The position numbers and the translations under genes are program-made. A stretch of DNA of 64,000 bases from an uncultured Sulfurovum sp. (GTDB lineage Bacteria; Campylobacterota; Campylobacteria; Campylobacterales; Sulfurovaceae). Location of the stretch: positions 39,978-103,977 of the forward strand of contig CACVAP010000053.1 of assembly GCA_902727895.1 (NCBI GenBank). Direction: 5' to 3'. Under the pieces are notes generated by a model. That model was not told the origin of the DNA. It did no database searches and saw nothing but the letters and a program-made list of their open reading frames with translations. Position 1 is the stretch's first letter. Each line of letters opens with the position of its first letter. Of this stretch, positions 20,078 to 28,992 are shown in pieces.

Positions 20078-20849
20078 GAAAAAGATACTAATTATTGAAG
20101 ATGAATCAGTTATTGCACTAAATTTAAAAGAAGTACTTATTGATTTAGGATACGAACCCTGTGGAATTGCACCAAGTAGATACAAGACTTTAGCACTTTT
20201 AGAAAAAGGAATTAAACCTGATTTAATACTGATGGATATTTATCTTAAAGGTACAGTGACGGGTATAGAATTGGCGAAAGAGTTAAAAAATATTATTCCT
20301 GATATACCGGTTATATTTTTGACAGCAAATTCAGAAATCTCTACGATTAAACAAGCAACTTCTTGTTATGCCTATGGGTATTTAATTAAACCTGTCAAAG
20401 AGAGAGAACTTCAGGCTAACATTGAGTTAGCACTTCAAAAATCTAGCTTAGATGTTAAAACAAAAGAAGAGCTCAAGAGTATGGAAAATGTAGCAAAAAT
20501 ATTGGAACATACCTTAGAGGAAAGTGGTAATGAAAAGTCGACACTTATTACGTTGAAGTACGGATATGTATTTTGTATAGAGACAAAAATACTCTATTTA
20601 AAAGAAGAGATGGTGAATCTTACCGTTAAAGAAAGAGACCTTGTGGCACTTCTTTGCCAACAAAAAGGTAGCTATGTATCACGTGAACAAATAGAACATA
20701 GTATCTGGGTGAATGAACCAGCTGGAGAAGCTGCCTTTAGATCACTAATGTTTCGTGTTAGAAATAAGCTTCATAAAGATTTGATTGTTAACAGAAATAA
20801 TATTGGGTATAAAATAGCGAGGAACCCTAGCTCTTCGAGAGATAGTTAA
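20070..20849 (+). CDS. Response regulator, REC plus winged-helix output
   Basis: Receiver domain (~1-125) with acidic pocket IIEDES, phospho-acceptor Asp56 in LILMDIYL, the conserved Thr in FLTANS and Lys in YLIKPVKE. The C-terminal ~90 residues resemble an OmpR-type winged helix (LTVKERDLVALLCQQKG ... SREQIEHSIW ... RVRNKL). Cognate to the overlapping kinase. It is a candidate for binding direct-repeat operators, such as the 11-bp repeats upstream of nuoA and frdC, but this is speculation. Confidence 0.88.
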   Translation: MTKKKILIIEDESVIALNLKEVLIDLGYEPCGIAPSRYKTLALLEKGIKPDLILMDIYLKGTVTGIELAKELKNIIPDIPVIFLTANSEISTIKQATSCYAYGYLIKPVKERELQANIELALQKSSLDVKTKEELKSMENVAKILEHTLEESGNEKSTLITLKYGYVFCIETKILYLKEEMVNLTVKERDLVALLCQQKGSYVSREQIEHSIWVNEPAGEAAFRSLMFRVRNKLHKDLIVNRNNIGYKIARNPSSSRDS

Positions 20850-20858
20850 GAAGAAAGC

Positions 20859-20896
20859 GTAGATAAGAAGGTTACGCTATGTTCCTTCTTATCTAC
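20859..20896. terminator. Bidirectional hairpin terminator
   Basis: Perfect 13-bp inverted repeat GTAGATAAGAAGG / CCTTCTTATCTAC with a 12-base loop between convergent genes (response regulator and thioesterase). Confidence 0.7.
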
Positions 20897-20908
20897 CATA
20901 AACAATTT

Positions 20909-21313
20909 TTATAATTGTTCTCTGATATAGTCAGCAATATCATCACGTAATACTTCTCTTACATTACGAGGCTTTTTATTTTCATCAACAATTACAAAAG
21001 TAAAGGTGGCATTGGTAACAGAATATTCGTCATGTGTTTCTCTACATTTTATTTGTACATCGACAGCTACTTTCACTGAACTGTTTCCAACTTTTACTAT
21101 TTCTGTATAAATGGTAAAAATAGCACCACTGTAAACAGGACGTAAAAAGTTCATGTCACTAACTGCTGCTGTAACAGCAGGTGATATAAGTATGTCTTCT
21201 ATGGCAATTGATGCTGCTTTATCCATTTGTCCCATAAGCCAGCCACCAAAAACTGTCCCAGCATGGTTTAAATCTGTGGGGAAGACGCGTCCTCTTATTG
21301 ATATTACTTTCAT
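20909..21313 (-). CDS. YciA-like acyl-CoA thioesterase
   Basis: Single-hotdog-fold acyl-CoA thioesterase of 134 residues. The family signature NHAGTVFGGWLMGQMDKAA (catalytic Asp in the last helix) is clear, with SDMNFLRPV in the following strand. It probably hydrolyses CoA thioesters in the cytoplasm. Single gene with GAGGT ribosome binding site; a convergent terminator lies at its end. Confidence 0.85.
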   Translation of the reverse strand: MKVISIRGRVFPTDLNHAGTVFGGWLMGQMDKAASIAIEDILISPAVTAAVSDMNFLRPVYSGAIFTIYTEIVKVGNSSVKVAVDVQIKCRETHDEYSVTNATFTFVIVDENKKPRNVREVLRDDIADYIREQL

Positions 21314-21394
21314 ATTTACCTCTTTCGTTGTTTAAAAATTATGATAACAAGGTGAATGAATTCCTTGTTTACAGCAGGCTGAGTTCAATTATTA

Positions 21395-21862
21395 TTAAAT
21401 GTTTCCTAATCTAGGAAGTACAATTAATTCAGTGACAGAACAGATATTAGATAAGTATTCTTCACTACTTTGTACTTTTAAAAGCCCCTTCTCCTTGTAG
21501 AAGGATTGGATTTCTTTTAAATTCTTTTTATCTAATTCATCTTCTGCTTTTACTAGGGTGTGTTCCATACGCTCTTCTCTTATTTCGTCTTTGGCTTCTA
21601 AGTTGAGTACCAAAGTTAATTCTATATCTTCTTCTTCTTTTAATTTTCCATCTAAGGCATACATCTCTTCAGTTGTTCGAGGATAACCATCAAGCAAGAC
21701 ACCTTTTGTGTTAAAACCTTCTACTTCCTTAAAAATAGTATCAATGGATTTCCCCTCAGTAGAGTAATAAGTTAAACACTCTGAGTGTCTATCACATAAA
21801 TAACGCGCATTTTTGGTACGTCCTGTACCCTCCAGTCCTGTGATTAAAAATAATTTTTTCAT
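21395..21862 (-). CDS. Adenylate-kinase-like P-loop protein
   Basis: 155-residue nucleoside-monophosphate-kinase-like protein. The P-loop reads GLEGTGRTKN, where Arg replaces the usual Lys; the NMP-binding GYPRTTEEM motif and a C-terminal Lys/Glu-rich helix resemble adenylate kinase, but the LID domain is missing or minimal. The start at 21862 is chosen for its AAAGG site; an in-frame ATG further upstream (21919) lies in the repeat-containing promoter. Activity is uncertain because of the P-loop change. Confidence 0.6.
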   Translation of the reverse strand: MKKLFLITGLEGTGRTKNARYLCDRHSECLTYYSTEGKSIDTIFKEVEGFNTKGVLLDGYPRTTEEMYALDGKLKEEEDIELTLVLNLEAKDEIREERMEHTLVKAEDELDKKNLKEIQSFYKEKGLLKVQSSEEYLSNICSVTELIVLPRLGNI

Positions 21863-21911
21863 GAAATCAACCTTTTTTTTTGATTTTATATAATTAATAG
21901 TAGCTGAAGAT

Positions 21912-21945
21912 GTTCGCAAAGTATTCGCAAATTATTCGCGAATAA
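21912..21945 (-). promoter_or_regulatory. Three TTCGCR repeats at 11-bp spacing
   Basis: TTCGCA at 21913, TTCGCA at 21924 and TTCGCG at 21935 are each 11 bp apart, 50-80 bp before the adenylate-kinase-like start. Two overlapping 14-base words (21916-21929, 21927-21940) match the nuoA upstream motif at 12/14 and similar. Helical phasing suggests a response-regulator or similar tandem site. Confidence 0.5.
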
Positions 21946-22274
21946 GAAATATCTTTATAATTAGAATTAATAATTAAATAAAACATTAACTGTTTATTGG
22001 GTAATTAGAGGGAAGTAATTGCTTAAATTTAAAGGATTATAGATTAGCGATAAACTTGTTGAAGATAGGTTATTGTGGATGATTATGAAAATAATAGAGT
22101 AGCTTTCACCCTGACCAAATAAAGTCGGGTGGGAAAGAAAATATAAAGTAAAAGCTAATTAATAAGAGTCTAAAAATAATTTAAGTGAGGGAAAAACGAT
22201 ATGAACGACTCTCATAACAGCATTATAGTATCAAGTTGTGTTCTAATTGTGAAAATTTAGAAATTTGTTATAAT
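21946..22274. other. Non-coding stretch with an imperfect hairpin
   Basis: About 330 bp without a supported gene between the two minus-strand genes. The only structure seen is an imperfect inverted repeat at 22103-22136 (CTTTCACCCTGAC / GTCGGGTGGGAAAG, with bulges). A small RNA or terminator is possible but not supported further. Confidence 0.35.
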
Positions 22275-23051
22275 TTATGAATGTTTAAATTTGTACATCA
22301 TGATTGAGGCTGCTACGGCGACGTTAAAACTCTTAATATTTTCTTCCATCTCTATGTGAACTACCTCGGAACATAAATCTAAAATTTCTTGGGAGATACC
22401 ATGTCCCTCATGACCCATAAGTAAAACCCATTTATCTGAAACCTTTATGTCTGAGAGGGCTGTAGAGTCTTTTGTTATTTCAGCTGCATAAATGGTATAA
22501 CCTTGCTCTTTTAGTGCTTCTAGAGTTACTTTAATGTCATCATAGAGATGTGTTTTTAAACGGCTTGTATGTCCCATAGAAACTCTTAAGGCACGTCTAC
22601 CAAAAGGATGAGGTCCTTGCTTGGGGAGTAAATAGGAGTTTATGCCCAGTGCAGCAGCAGAACGGGCTATGGAACCTACATTTTCACTAGAGGTAATGTT
22701 GTCAAGCATGACAATGTTTTTGTCAAGTTTTTCAAGTGCTATCTGACTAGGGCGAATACCATGTAACATGACATTGTGGTGGACTTTATGCCCCACAATT
22801 TTTTGCATAAGTTCTTTTGTGGCAACATAGAGTTTAGCAATATTTTTCTTTTCTATAAGTGTTGTAAACTCATCATAGTATTCTTGAGTAGCAAAGATAC
22901 TTTTGATTTCTATGTTAGTTTCTAAAATAAGATTAACAACTTTAGAAGAGTCAGCAATGAATGAGTTGTCTTCTGTAAAGGCATTATCACGAAGTTGTTG
23001 ATAAATAAGTAGTTCTGGAATATTAGGATTGTCTATGGTGATTAAATTCAT
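22275..23051 (-). CDS. TrmH/SpoU-family RNA 2'-O-methyltransferase
   Basis: SPOUT-fold methyltransferase acting on tRNA or rRNA. Three motifs are clear: NITSSENVGSIARSA with the conserved Asn/Arg, LLMGHEGHGIS, and IEMEENIKSFNVAVAASI near the C-terminus (knot). The N-terminal ~100 residues form the substrate-binding extension typical of RlmB-like members. 258 aa. The target nucleotide is not evident. It is followed by a CAP-domain gene upstream on the same strand (11 bp gap). Confidence 0.87.
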   Translation of the reverse strand: MNLITIDNPNIPELLIYQQLRDNAFTEDNSFIADSSKVVNLILETNIEIKSIFATQEYYDEFTTLIEKKNIAKLYVATKELMQKIVGHKVHHNVMLHGIRPSQIALEKLDKNIVMLDNITSSENVGSIARSAAALGINSYLLPKQGPHPFGRRALRVSMGHTSRLKTHLYDDIKVTLEALKEQGYTIYAAEITKDSTALSDIKVSDKWVLLMGHEGHGISQEILDLCSEVVHIEMEENIKSFNVAVAASIMMYKFKHS

Positions 23052-23062
23052 ACAGAATTATA

Positions 23063-24295
23063 TCAGTATTCGTTCTGTATATCCAAAGTTAAATGGTGTT
23101 TACCAATTCTTAATGTTTGTTTTCTTTGTACGCTAGAAAGTGCAGTAAGTTTAATGGTGTTTTTGTCAATAAACTCAATGTCCACATTAGAAGGGTAGGC
23201 AATGTCTCTTAACAAGTCTACTTTTGAACTTGGAGGAAAGTAAAAAATATGAGAGTCTGCTTCATTCATTTTAAAAACAGTATCATTGTTTTTAACTATA
23301 TGTAGAGGCATTTGAAACTTTTGTGTTTGAAAGCTCCACTCTTTAGAAACAACTTCTTTATCAACAATAGCTAAAAACTTTACATGGTATTGGTTATTCC
23401 ATTCAAGTCTTTTTAAAGGGAACAGTACAAAGTCAAGTTTCTCTAAACGTTTATTTGGATCAGTCTTATGATCAAACTTTAGGGTATTGGTTATTTCAAC
23501 ATTGTTACTGTCAAAAAGTTGAAAGTTTAGCAGTTTTGCTTCTTTATGATACATTGAATTAAAAGAAATACTAATAGGAAAACCACTAACTCTATGTTCA
23601 GGAAGAGGATCTGGTAGCTCATCAAAAAATGCTGGTGGTACTTCTTTTTGAGTGTCAAAAGGGTAGATAATTACATTTTTATTACGCTTTTTATTAGCGT
23701 TTAGTGCCTGTTCTAGTTGTGAACTGTTAACTTTCTCATTCTCTTTATAGAGTGTTTCAAGTGCATTTGAACTCATGTTGTAGACAAATGCTGTTTGTGT
23801 CTTTGTATTTTTGTTTTGACTTATACCAATACCAACAGCATCTGAACGAAAGTCTAAGAAAGCAAAACGGTGATAAATGGCAGCAAAGAGTCCATCAATA
23901 GATGACTTATAGTTTTGGTTGTGTGTTGAAACATTTTCTATGACCTGAGGTGTAGCATAACCAGCATGGGTAACCCGAGCAGAAGCAAATTCTCCTGTAA
24001 AGTCTTGGTGGCTTTTATCTTGTCTATGTCCGTAAGTAAGATGATTGGTTAAATAGTCAGCATGGCTTCTTGCTGCGTTGTTCAATTGTTGTTGACTTTG
24101 AAAGGGAATCAACCCAGCACCTATACGTAAAGAATTTAGGTAATTGAGTGCATTTTCTTCTTCTATGGAAACGTTCATTTGTGGAACGTCTTTCATGATT
24201 AGTTTTGGAGGTAATGGAGTAGCTGAAACATAATAGAGATAAATGGCAAAGAGGGCAAAGCCTCCGATTATAAAAGTATGAGATTGTTTTTTCAT
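23063..24295 (-). CDS. CAP/SCP-domain membrane-anchored protein
   Basis: 410-residue extracytoplasmic protein. An N-terminal signal anchor (FIIGGFALFAIYLYY) precedes a CAP (PR-1/SCP) domain at ~45-190: ALNYLNSLRIGAGLIPF, NNAARSHADYL, VIENVST and YHRFAFLDF carry the His/Glu cavity residues. The C-terminal ~220 residues look like beta-rich domains of unknown role. The start at 24295 follows GGAGAG; two earlier in-frame ATGs (to 24322) are possible. Function in this phylum is unknown. Confidence 0.8.
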   Translation of the reverse strand: MKKQSHTFIIGGFALFAIYLYYVSATPLPPKLIMKDVPQMNVSIEEENALNYLNSLRIGAGLIPFQSQQQLNNAARSHADYLTNHLTYGHRQDKSHQDFTGEFASARVTHAGYATPQVIENVSTHNQNYKSSIDGLFAAIYHRFAFLDFRSDAVGIGISQNKNTKTQTAFVYNMSSNALETLYKENEKVNSSQLEQALNANKKRNKNVIIYPFDTQKEVPPAFFDELPDPLPEHRVSGFPISISFNSMYHKEAKLLNFQLFDSNNVEITNTLKFDHKTDPNKRLEKLDFVLFPLKRLEWNNQYHVKFLAIVDKEVVSKEWSFQTQKFQMPLHIVKNNDTVFKMNEADSHIFYFPPSSKVDLLRDIAYPSNVDIEFIDKNTIKLTALSSVQRKQTLRIGKHHLTLDIQNEY

Positions 24296-24532
24296 TTTAC
24301 TCTCCATTAAGCTTATATTCATGACTTAAATCAAAAGAAGCACCTGTAACTAAAATACCTCTTTCGACTTTAGGTCGTCATTATTTAACCCGTAGAAATT
24401 ATAACAATAAAAAATATAAATTAACTATAAAATAGACAATAAAATTTAAATTTTAATTTACTATATAAAATATTAACAAATATTGCTATTTTAACTATAC
24501 TTAGTTAAATATTTAGAACCATAGGAGACATT

Positions 24533-25276
24533 ATGAAAGTATCAAAGTCAGCAAAAGAGAAAACTAAAGAGAAAATTCTGGAAGAAGCTGTTAATCTTAT
24601 TATAGAAAAAGGGTTTAAAAATGCTTCTATGAGAGAAATGGCAAAAAATGCTGGAGTGTCTAACCCAACGATTTATAATTATTTTTCTACTAAAGAGAAA
24701 ATTGTTTTTGCTTATGTAGAGCAGAAGCATAAAGAGACAGCAGAGATTTTACAGGGAATTGAAGATTTTCATACTTATAGTTTACGAGAACAACTGCAAA
24801 CACTTATAGAGACAGAATTAGAGCTTTATTTAGAAGATAGAGAGTTTATTTTACAAATCTCTGACATGGTTTTTCAGTCGGGTGGATTAAAACTTGATGC
24901 ACTTTATGGAAACAACGAGGTCTTTACTGACATGGTAGCCGACATGTTAAGCATTGCCATTGAAGCAGAAGAGATTCCACGTCCACCTTTTGAAGAACAT
25001 TTACCTCGACTCTTTTGGGACTATTACATTATGGTCGTTGCTTATTGGTTAAAAGATGACTCTGAGATGTTTGACAATACCACACAATTTATAGACCATT
25101 CTTTAGGAGTTGTTGAAGCATTGTTGCAGTCGAGTATTTTAAACAAAGCAAATGATTTGGGAATGTTTTTGTTTAAAAGGCACCTACTTGGAGCATTAAA
25201 TAAATTCTCTGTTAAAAAAACAGGTTTTTCTAAAATGAAACGAAAGTTAAGAGGAGTGTTAGATGGAGACGAATAA
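24533..25276 (+). CDS. TetR-family transcriptional regulator
   Basis: 247 residues with an N-terminal helix-turn-helix (MREMAKNAGVSNPTIYNYFSTKEKI, cut here: the recognition helix is SNPTIYNYF) and an all-helical ligand-binding domain. First gene of a plus-strand operon: it overlaps the ABC1 kinase gene by 14 bp. Probably regulates that operon, which contains membrane and lipid-related genes. The ligand is unknown. Confidence 0.88.
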   Translation: MKVSKSAKEKTKEKILEEAVNLIIEKGFKNASMREMAKNAGVSNPTIYNYFSTKEKIVFAYVEQKHKETAEILQGIEDFHTYSLREQLQTLIETELELYLEDREFILQISDMVFQSGGLKLDALYGNNEVFTDMVADMLSIAIEAEEIPRPPFEEHLPRLFWDYYIMVVAYWLKDDSEMFDNTTQFIDHSLGVVEALLQSSILNKANDLGMFLFKRHLLGALNKFSVKKTGFSKMKRKLRGVLDGDE

Positions 25277-26597
25277 CGATACTTTACAAAAGAAAATTCC
25301 TAGTACAAAACTTTCACGTGGAAGAGTGGCTGGTAAAGCCATGTTAAAAATAGGCGTAGTCTCTGGTAAAGGTGCTGTGAAAAGAGCTTTTATGTCAAAA
25401 GAAGACAAAGAGGCTTCTAAGTCAGACACGCATGCAGAGATTGCAAAGGTTATTATAGATTCTTTAGGCGAACTCAAAGGCGTGTCAGTAAAAATTGCAC
25501 AACAAATTGCTTTGGGATTACCATTTTTACCACAGGAGTACTTGGATGAAATTAGCAAGTCATTTAATTCAATTCCTCCTATTAACAAAGCTTTAATCAG
25601 AAAAATTATTAAACAAGAGCTTCAAGGTTATCCACAAAATGTGTTTGACACTTTTGATAACAATGCTTTTGGAGCAGCTTCTTTAGGACAAGTACATAAA
25701 GCTACTTTAGAGGGTAAAGAGTTGGCTGTAAAAGTTCAGTATCCTGGTATTGCTACAAGTATTGAATCTGATTTATCAGTTATTAATTTTGCATTAAAAC
25801 GTTTTGCTAAAGGTCAAAATATTGACCACCTTATGAAAGAGGTTGAACAACGTTTGACAGAAGAGGTTGACTATGAGTTAGAAGCAGGAAATACAAAGTT
25901 CTATGCAGAACATTTAAAGCATGAGTTAATTGTCGTACCTACTGTGATGGAAGCCTTGTCAAGTAAAAGTGTTTTAACGTCTACTTTTTTAGAAGGTGAA
26001 GGGTTCGAAGCCTTTTTAAAGGCTAATCCAAGCCAAGAAGTACGGAATCATTATGCTCAACTTATATTTGACTCTTTTTTCATGGGACTTTACAGGTTAA
26101 AAATGATACATGCCGATCCAAATCCTGGAAACTTTATTTTCATGGCTGACAAGAGATTAGGAATGATTGACTTTGGGTGTGTTAAAAAAGTTGAAGAGTC
26201 ATTCTTAAAAGATTTTTCAAAACTACATGTTTTACTCATAGACAAAGCATCAGATGAAGAGGTAACAGAACAGTACGCCAATGTTAATATGGTAGACCGT
26301 GGAGATAAAGCTGATATGTTAACTTTTTATCAGTCAACGATTAAACCTTTAGACCGAATTTACATTGAAATCTTTGAAGAAGAGAAGTTTGACTTTAAAA
26401 AGAATGCTGACTTTTCACAACGTGGTTTTAATACCATTATGGAAGTACAAAAGAGTCAACGACATGCACTACATAAAATGAATGCTGACTATCTATTTAT
26501 TGACCGTACTTTACTTGGGTATTACAACATATTTGAGAAGATGGAAGCGACGATTGATACTAGGTTTGCACAGAGATTGGTGAGAGAAGGGATGTAA
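25263..26597 (+). CDS. ABC1/UbiB-family atypical kinase (AarF-like)
   Basis: 444-residue ABC1 (ADCK) family protein. Family features: the N-terminal KxGQ-type segment reads VSVKIAQQIA, the Ala-rich loop GAASLGQVHKA replaces the usual Gly loop, the catalytic Lys is in LAVKVQYPGI, HADPNPGNFIF is the catalytic loop and MIDFGCVKK the metal-binding Asp. Members support quinone synthesis or act on lipids. It lacks the C-terminal membrane helices of UbiB. Translationally coupled to the TetR gene, with GAGGAG as ribosome binding site. Confidence 0.85.
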   Translation: METNNDTLQKKIPSTKLSRGRVAGKAMLKIGVVSGKGAVKRAFMSKEDKEASKSDTHAEIAKVIIDSLGELKGVSVKIAQQIALGLPFLPQEYLDEISKSFNSIPPINKALIRKIIKQELQGYPQNVFDTFDNNAFGAASLGQVHKATLEGKELAVKVQYPGIATSIESDLSVINFALKRFAKGQNIDHLMKEVEQRLTEEVDYELEAGNTKFYAEHLKHELIVVPTVMEALSSKSVLTSTFLEGEGFEAFLKANPSQEVRNHYAQLIFDSFFMGLYRLKMIHADPNPGNFIFMADKRLGMIDFGCVKKVEESFLKDFSKLHVLLIDKASDEEVTEQYANVNMVDRGDKADMLTFYQSTIKPLDRIYIEIFEEEKFDFKKNADFSQRGFNTIMEVQKSQRHALHKMNADYLFIDRTLLGYYNIFEKMEATIDTRFAQRLVREGM

Positions 26598-26598
26598 T

Positions 26599-27249
26599 AT
26601 GAAAATTTTAAAAATTGTAGTAGGCATATTGTTCTTCACTTTAAGTTTTTTATTTTTTTTGAGTGTTCTAGGTCAATCGTTATCAGCAGAGTTGATGGGA
26701 TTAGTTATAAGTAGTACGGTTATTTTATTGTGGGGAGTTATCCCGACAGTTGTTGCGATATTATCACTTCTGATGGTGGGGTATTCTAATGATAAGTTTA
26801 TACATTTACTTTATGTGATGATTACTTTGTTGCTAATTAGTAATATGACATTTTTATTATTTATAAATATTGCCGAAATGGGTTTTGGTATTATCTTTTT
26901 AGTTTTGTTTGTTTGGGGTTCAACATTTTGGTTTGTTGTAGTACTTTTTGTAAAATTACTTGACTCTTATTTTTTTGAGAAAAATATTAAAGAAATAATA
27001 GAAAGTATTTTGAAAGTAAAGATTATAAAATCAATTCTATTGAGTGCTACAGTGACCTTTTTATTGTTTCAAATATATTTACTTGGAAATGCTATATCTG
27101 TATATAAAGCAGTAAAAGTATTGAATATAGAAGAGAAAAAAGAGTATTCGTTATTCTATTTTTATAGACCTTTTGTTTATGAGATAAGACTAGCTGATGG
27201 TCGAAGATGGTCTTATGGTCGTGTTAAGTTTGTAAATGAAACGGAGTAA
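26599..27249 (+). CDS. Multi-pass membrane protein of unknown function
   Basis: 216 residues with five predicted hydrophobic segments (for example residues 5-27, 33-60, 71-92, 98-120, 145-165) and a soluble C-terminal tail of ~35 residues. It begins 1 bp after the ABC1 kinase stop, so it is part of the same operon. No family is recognised. Confidence 0.7.
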   Translation: MKILKIVVGILFFTLSFLFFLSVLGQSLSAELMGLVISSTVILLWGVIPTVVAILSLLMVGYSNDKFIHLLYVMITLLLISNMTFLLFINIAEMGFGIIFLVLFVWGSTFWFVVVLFVKLLDSYFFEKNIKEIIESILKVKIIKSILLSATVTFLLFQIYLLGNAISVYKAVKVLNIEEKKEYSLFYFYRPFVYEIRLADGRRWSYGRVKFVNETE

Positions 27250-27256
27250 TTTAAAT

Positions 27257-27631
27257 ATGAAAACTATAAATCCAAGAATTATCTTACCTCTAAGCTTTTT
27301 TATCTTTATAAGCTTCATCATCTATTTAGCTGATTCAGCAGACCACAATTTTGCGTTTAGGCTGATAGGTCAAATTCCTTATGGAGACAAACTCATGCAT
27401 GCTTTACTCTATGGGGTTATGGCATTATTTCTAAACTATGGATTGAACTTTAAGAGTAAAAATATTTTTGGTTTTAATATGCAAGTTGGAGCATTAATTG
27501 TATTAACTTTTGCAGGATTAGAAGAGATAACACAGTACTGGTTACCTTCTCGTACTTGTGACATGTTTGACTTTGTGGCTGATACGGTTGGGGTGATTTT
27601 GTTTTCATTTATAAAGTGGGGACGTTCGTGA
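27257..27631 (+). CDS. VanZ-like small membrane protein
   Basis: 124 residues, four hydrophobic segments; PYGDKLMHALLYGVMALFLN and EEITQYWLPSRTCDMFDFVAD match the VanZ-like/phosphotransmembrane pattern (conserved 'DK..H...Y' and 'E..Q......R..d..D...n'). The start at 27257 is preferred because GGAG lies 11 bp upstream; the longer frame from 27236 overlaps the previous gene without a ribosome binding site. Function unknown. Confidence 0.75.
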   Translation: MKTINPRIILPLSFFIFISFIIYLADSADHNFAFRLIGQIPYGDKLMHALLYGVMALFLNYGLNFKSKNIFGFNMQVGALIVLTFAGLEEITQYWLPSRTCDMFDFVADTVGVILFSFIKWGRS

Positions 27632-27732
27632 ACCCTTTGGCTTTGTTAGTGACTTATACGGTGTATGGATTGCTTGCTTTAGGCGTAGGTACTTTTGAGT
27701 GTTTAGAGAAGAGATTTTGTAAAAAGGAGTAG
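27628..27732 (+). CDS. Predicted 34-residue single-helix membrane protein
   Basis: A GTG-started frame overlaps the VanZ-like stop (GTGA) and ends 3 bp before the next gene's ATG. The peptide is one hydrophobic helix (PLALLVTYTVYGLLALGVG) with a charged tail (ECLEKRFCKKE). A GGGGAC site precedes it. The tight fit between its neighbours in an operon supports it being translated; its last codons provide the AAGGAG site of the next gene. Confidence 0.55.
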   Translation: MNPLALLVTYTVYGLLALGVGTFECLEKRFCKKE

Positions 27733-27735
27733 TTT

Positions 27736-28992
27736 ATGAAAATATTAGTCATAGGAGCCACAGGTTTTATAGGAAAAGGCATTTATAACTTCTTAAAGAG
27801 AGGGGAAAATGAGATTGTTGCTGGCGTTCGTGATGTTAAGAGTTTTGATGAGGTCTCAATAAACATTGACTTTACTACGCTACAAGATGACAAAGAGCTT
27901 GTTTCTAAGTTAACAGGTTTTGATGTTGTGGTGAATGCTGTAGGTATTATTGCCGAGACTAAAACACAAAGTTTTGAACAGATGCATACCACTGCACCTA
28001 TTGAACTTTTTTATGCTTGTAAAGAAGCTAAGGTAAAGAAAGTTATTCACATCTCAGCTTTAGGTACAGAAAGTGGAAGAACAGCTTATCATAAAACTAA
28101 AAACAGAGCAGACGAACAGTTGCGTGCTTTAGGTTTGGACTATGCTATTTTACATCCATCTATTGTCTATGGGAATGATGGGAAAAGTACAGCACTGTTT
28201 CAAGGATTAGCAGCTTTACCTCTTGTACCTCTTGTGGGAGATGGCACACAAGTGTTACAACCCATTGCCTTAGAAGATTTACTTTTAACCGTTAAAAAGG
28301 CTATTGAATCTGATAAAAAAGTAATAGAGTTAGACTTAGTTGGTGCAAAGAGTATGACCTACAAAGAGTTATTGGTAGGCTTTAGAAAGTGGTTGGGGTT
28401 AAAGCCTGCCAAGTTTGTTTCTGTACCAACATTAGGCACAAATGTTATGGGAAAGATACTGGATGAACCAACAGTTAGTCCTGACAATATTAAGATGTTA
28501 AATGAAGGGAATGTTGCTTCGGTAGAACCTTTAAAAAAGTTTCTAACCCATACACCTGTAAGCATGGAGGAACGTTTGTTTTCTGTTAAGGCATCAAATG
28601 CTCAAAAACTTTTCGCTTCACTCTATTTTGTACGACCTCTTTTACGTTTGGTTATTGGTTTTGTATGGATTTGGTCAGGAATTGTTTCTGCTTTTTTGTA
28701 TCCTCAGCCTTTAGCTTTAGAGCTTTTACATGAGATTGGGGTACCTGTAGGTTTAGATGTAGGGCTTTTATATTTTGCGTCATTTTTAGACATTGTCATT
28801 GGTGTTTTAACCATTATGGCTTATAGGTTACAAGATTTACTGAAGTTACAACTACTTGTCATTGGGGTTTACACTTTGTTATTAACTTTTTTAGCTGGGC
28901 ATCATTGGTTACATCCTTTTGGTCCAGTGTTGAAAAACTTACCTTTGATGGTTTCGATTTTTGTTTTGATGAAATTGGAGAAGTTTCGATGA
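27736..28992 (+). CDS. NAD(P)-binding NDUFA9-like epimerase fused to a DoxX-like membrane domain
   Basis: 418 residues. The N-terminal ~300 form an atypical short-chain dehydrogenase (Rossmann GATGFIGKGIYNF; VVNAVGIIAET; YHKTKNRADEQLRA, YxxxK-like; LHPSIVYGND). The C-terminal ~120 residues contain four hydrophobic helices resembling the DoxX-like DUF4149/DoxX group (VIGFVWIWSGIVSAFL; LLYFASFLDIVIGVL). This fusion is known in other proteobacteria; the substrate is not. AAGGAG ribosome binding site; ATGA overlap with the DUF2269 gene. Confidence 0.82.
   Translation: MKILVIGATGFIGKGIYNFLKRGENEIVAGVRDVKSFDEVSINIDFTTLQDDKELVSKLTGFDVVVNAVGIIAETKTQSFEQMHTTAPIELFYACKEAKVKKVIHISALGTESGRTAYHKTKNRADEQLRALGLDYAILHPSIVYGNDGKSTALFQGLAALPLVPLVGDGTQVLQPIALEDLLLTVKKAIESDKKVIELDLVGAKSMTYKELLVGFRKWLGLKPAKFVSVPTLGTNVMGKILDEPTVSPDNIKMLNEGNVASVEPLKKFLTHTPVSMEERLFSVKASNAQKLFASLYFVRPLLRLVIGFVWIWSGIVSAFLYPQPLALELLHEIGVPVGLDVGLLYFASFLDIVIGVLTIMAYRLQDLLKLQLLVIGVYTLLLTFLAGHHWLHPFGPVLKNLPLMVSIFVLMKLEKFR

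Noticed and set aside
28905..28988. Upstream start of the DUF2269 protein
   Set aside because: It would overlap the previous gene by ~90 bp; ATG 28989 has a ribosome binding site and an ATGA overlap.
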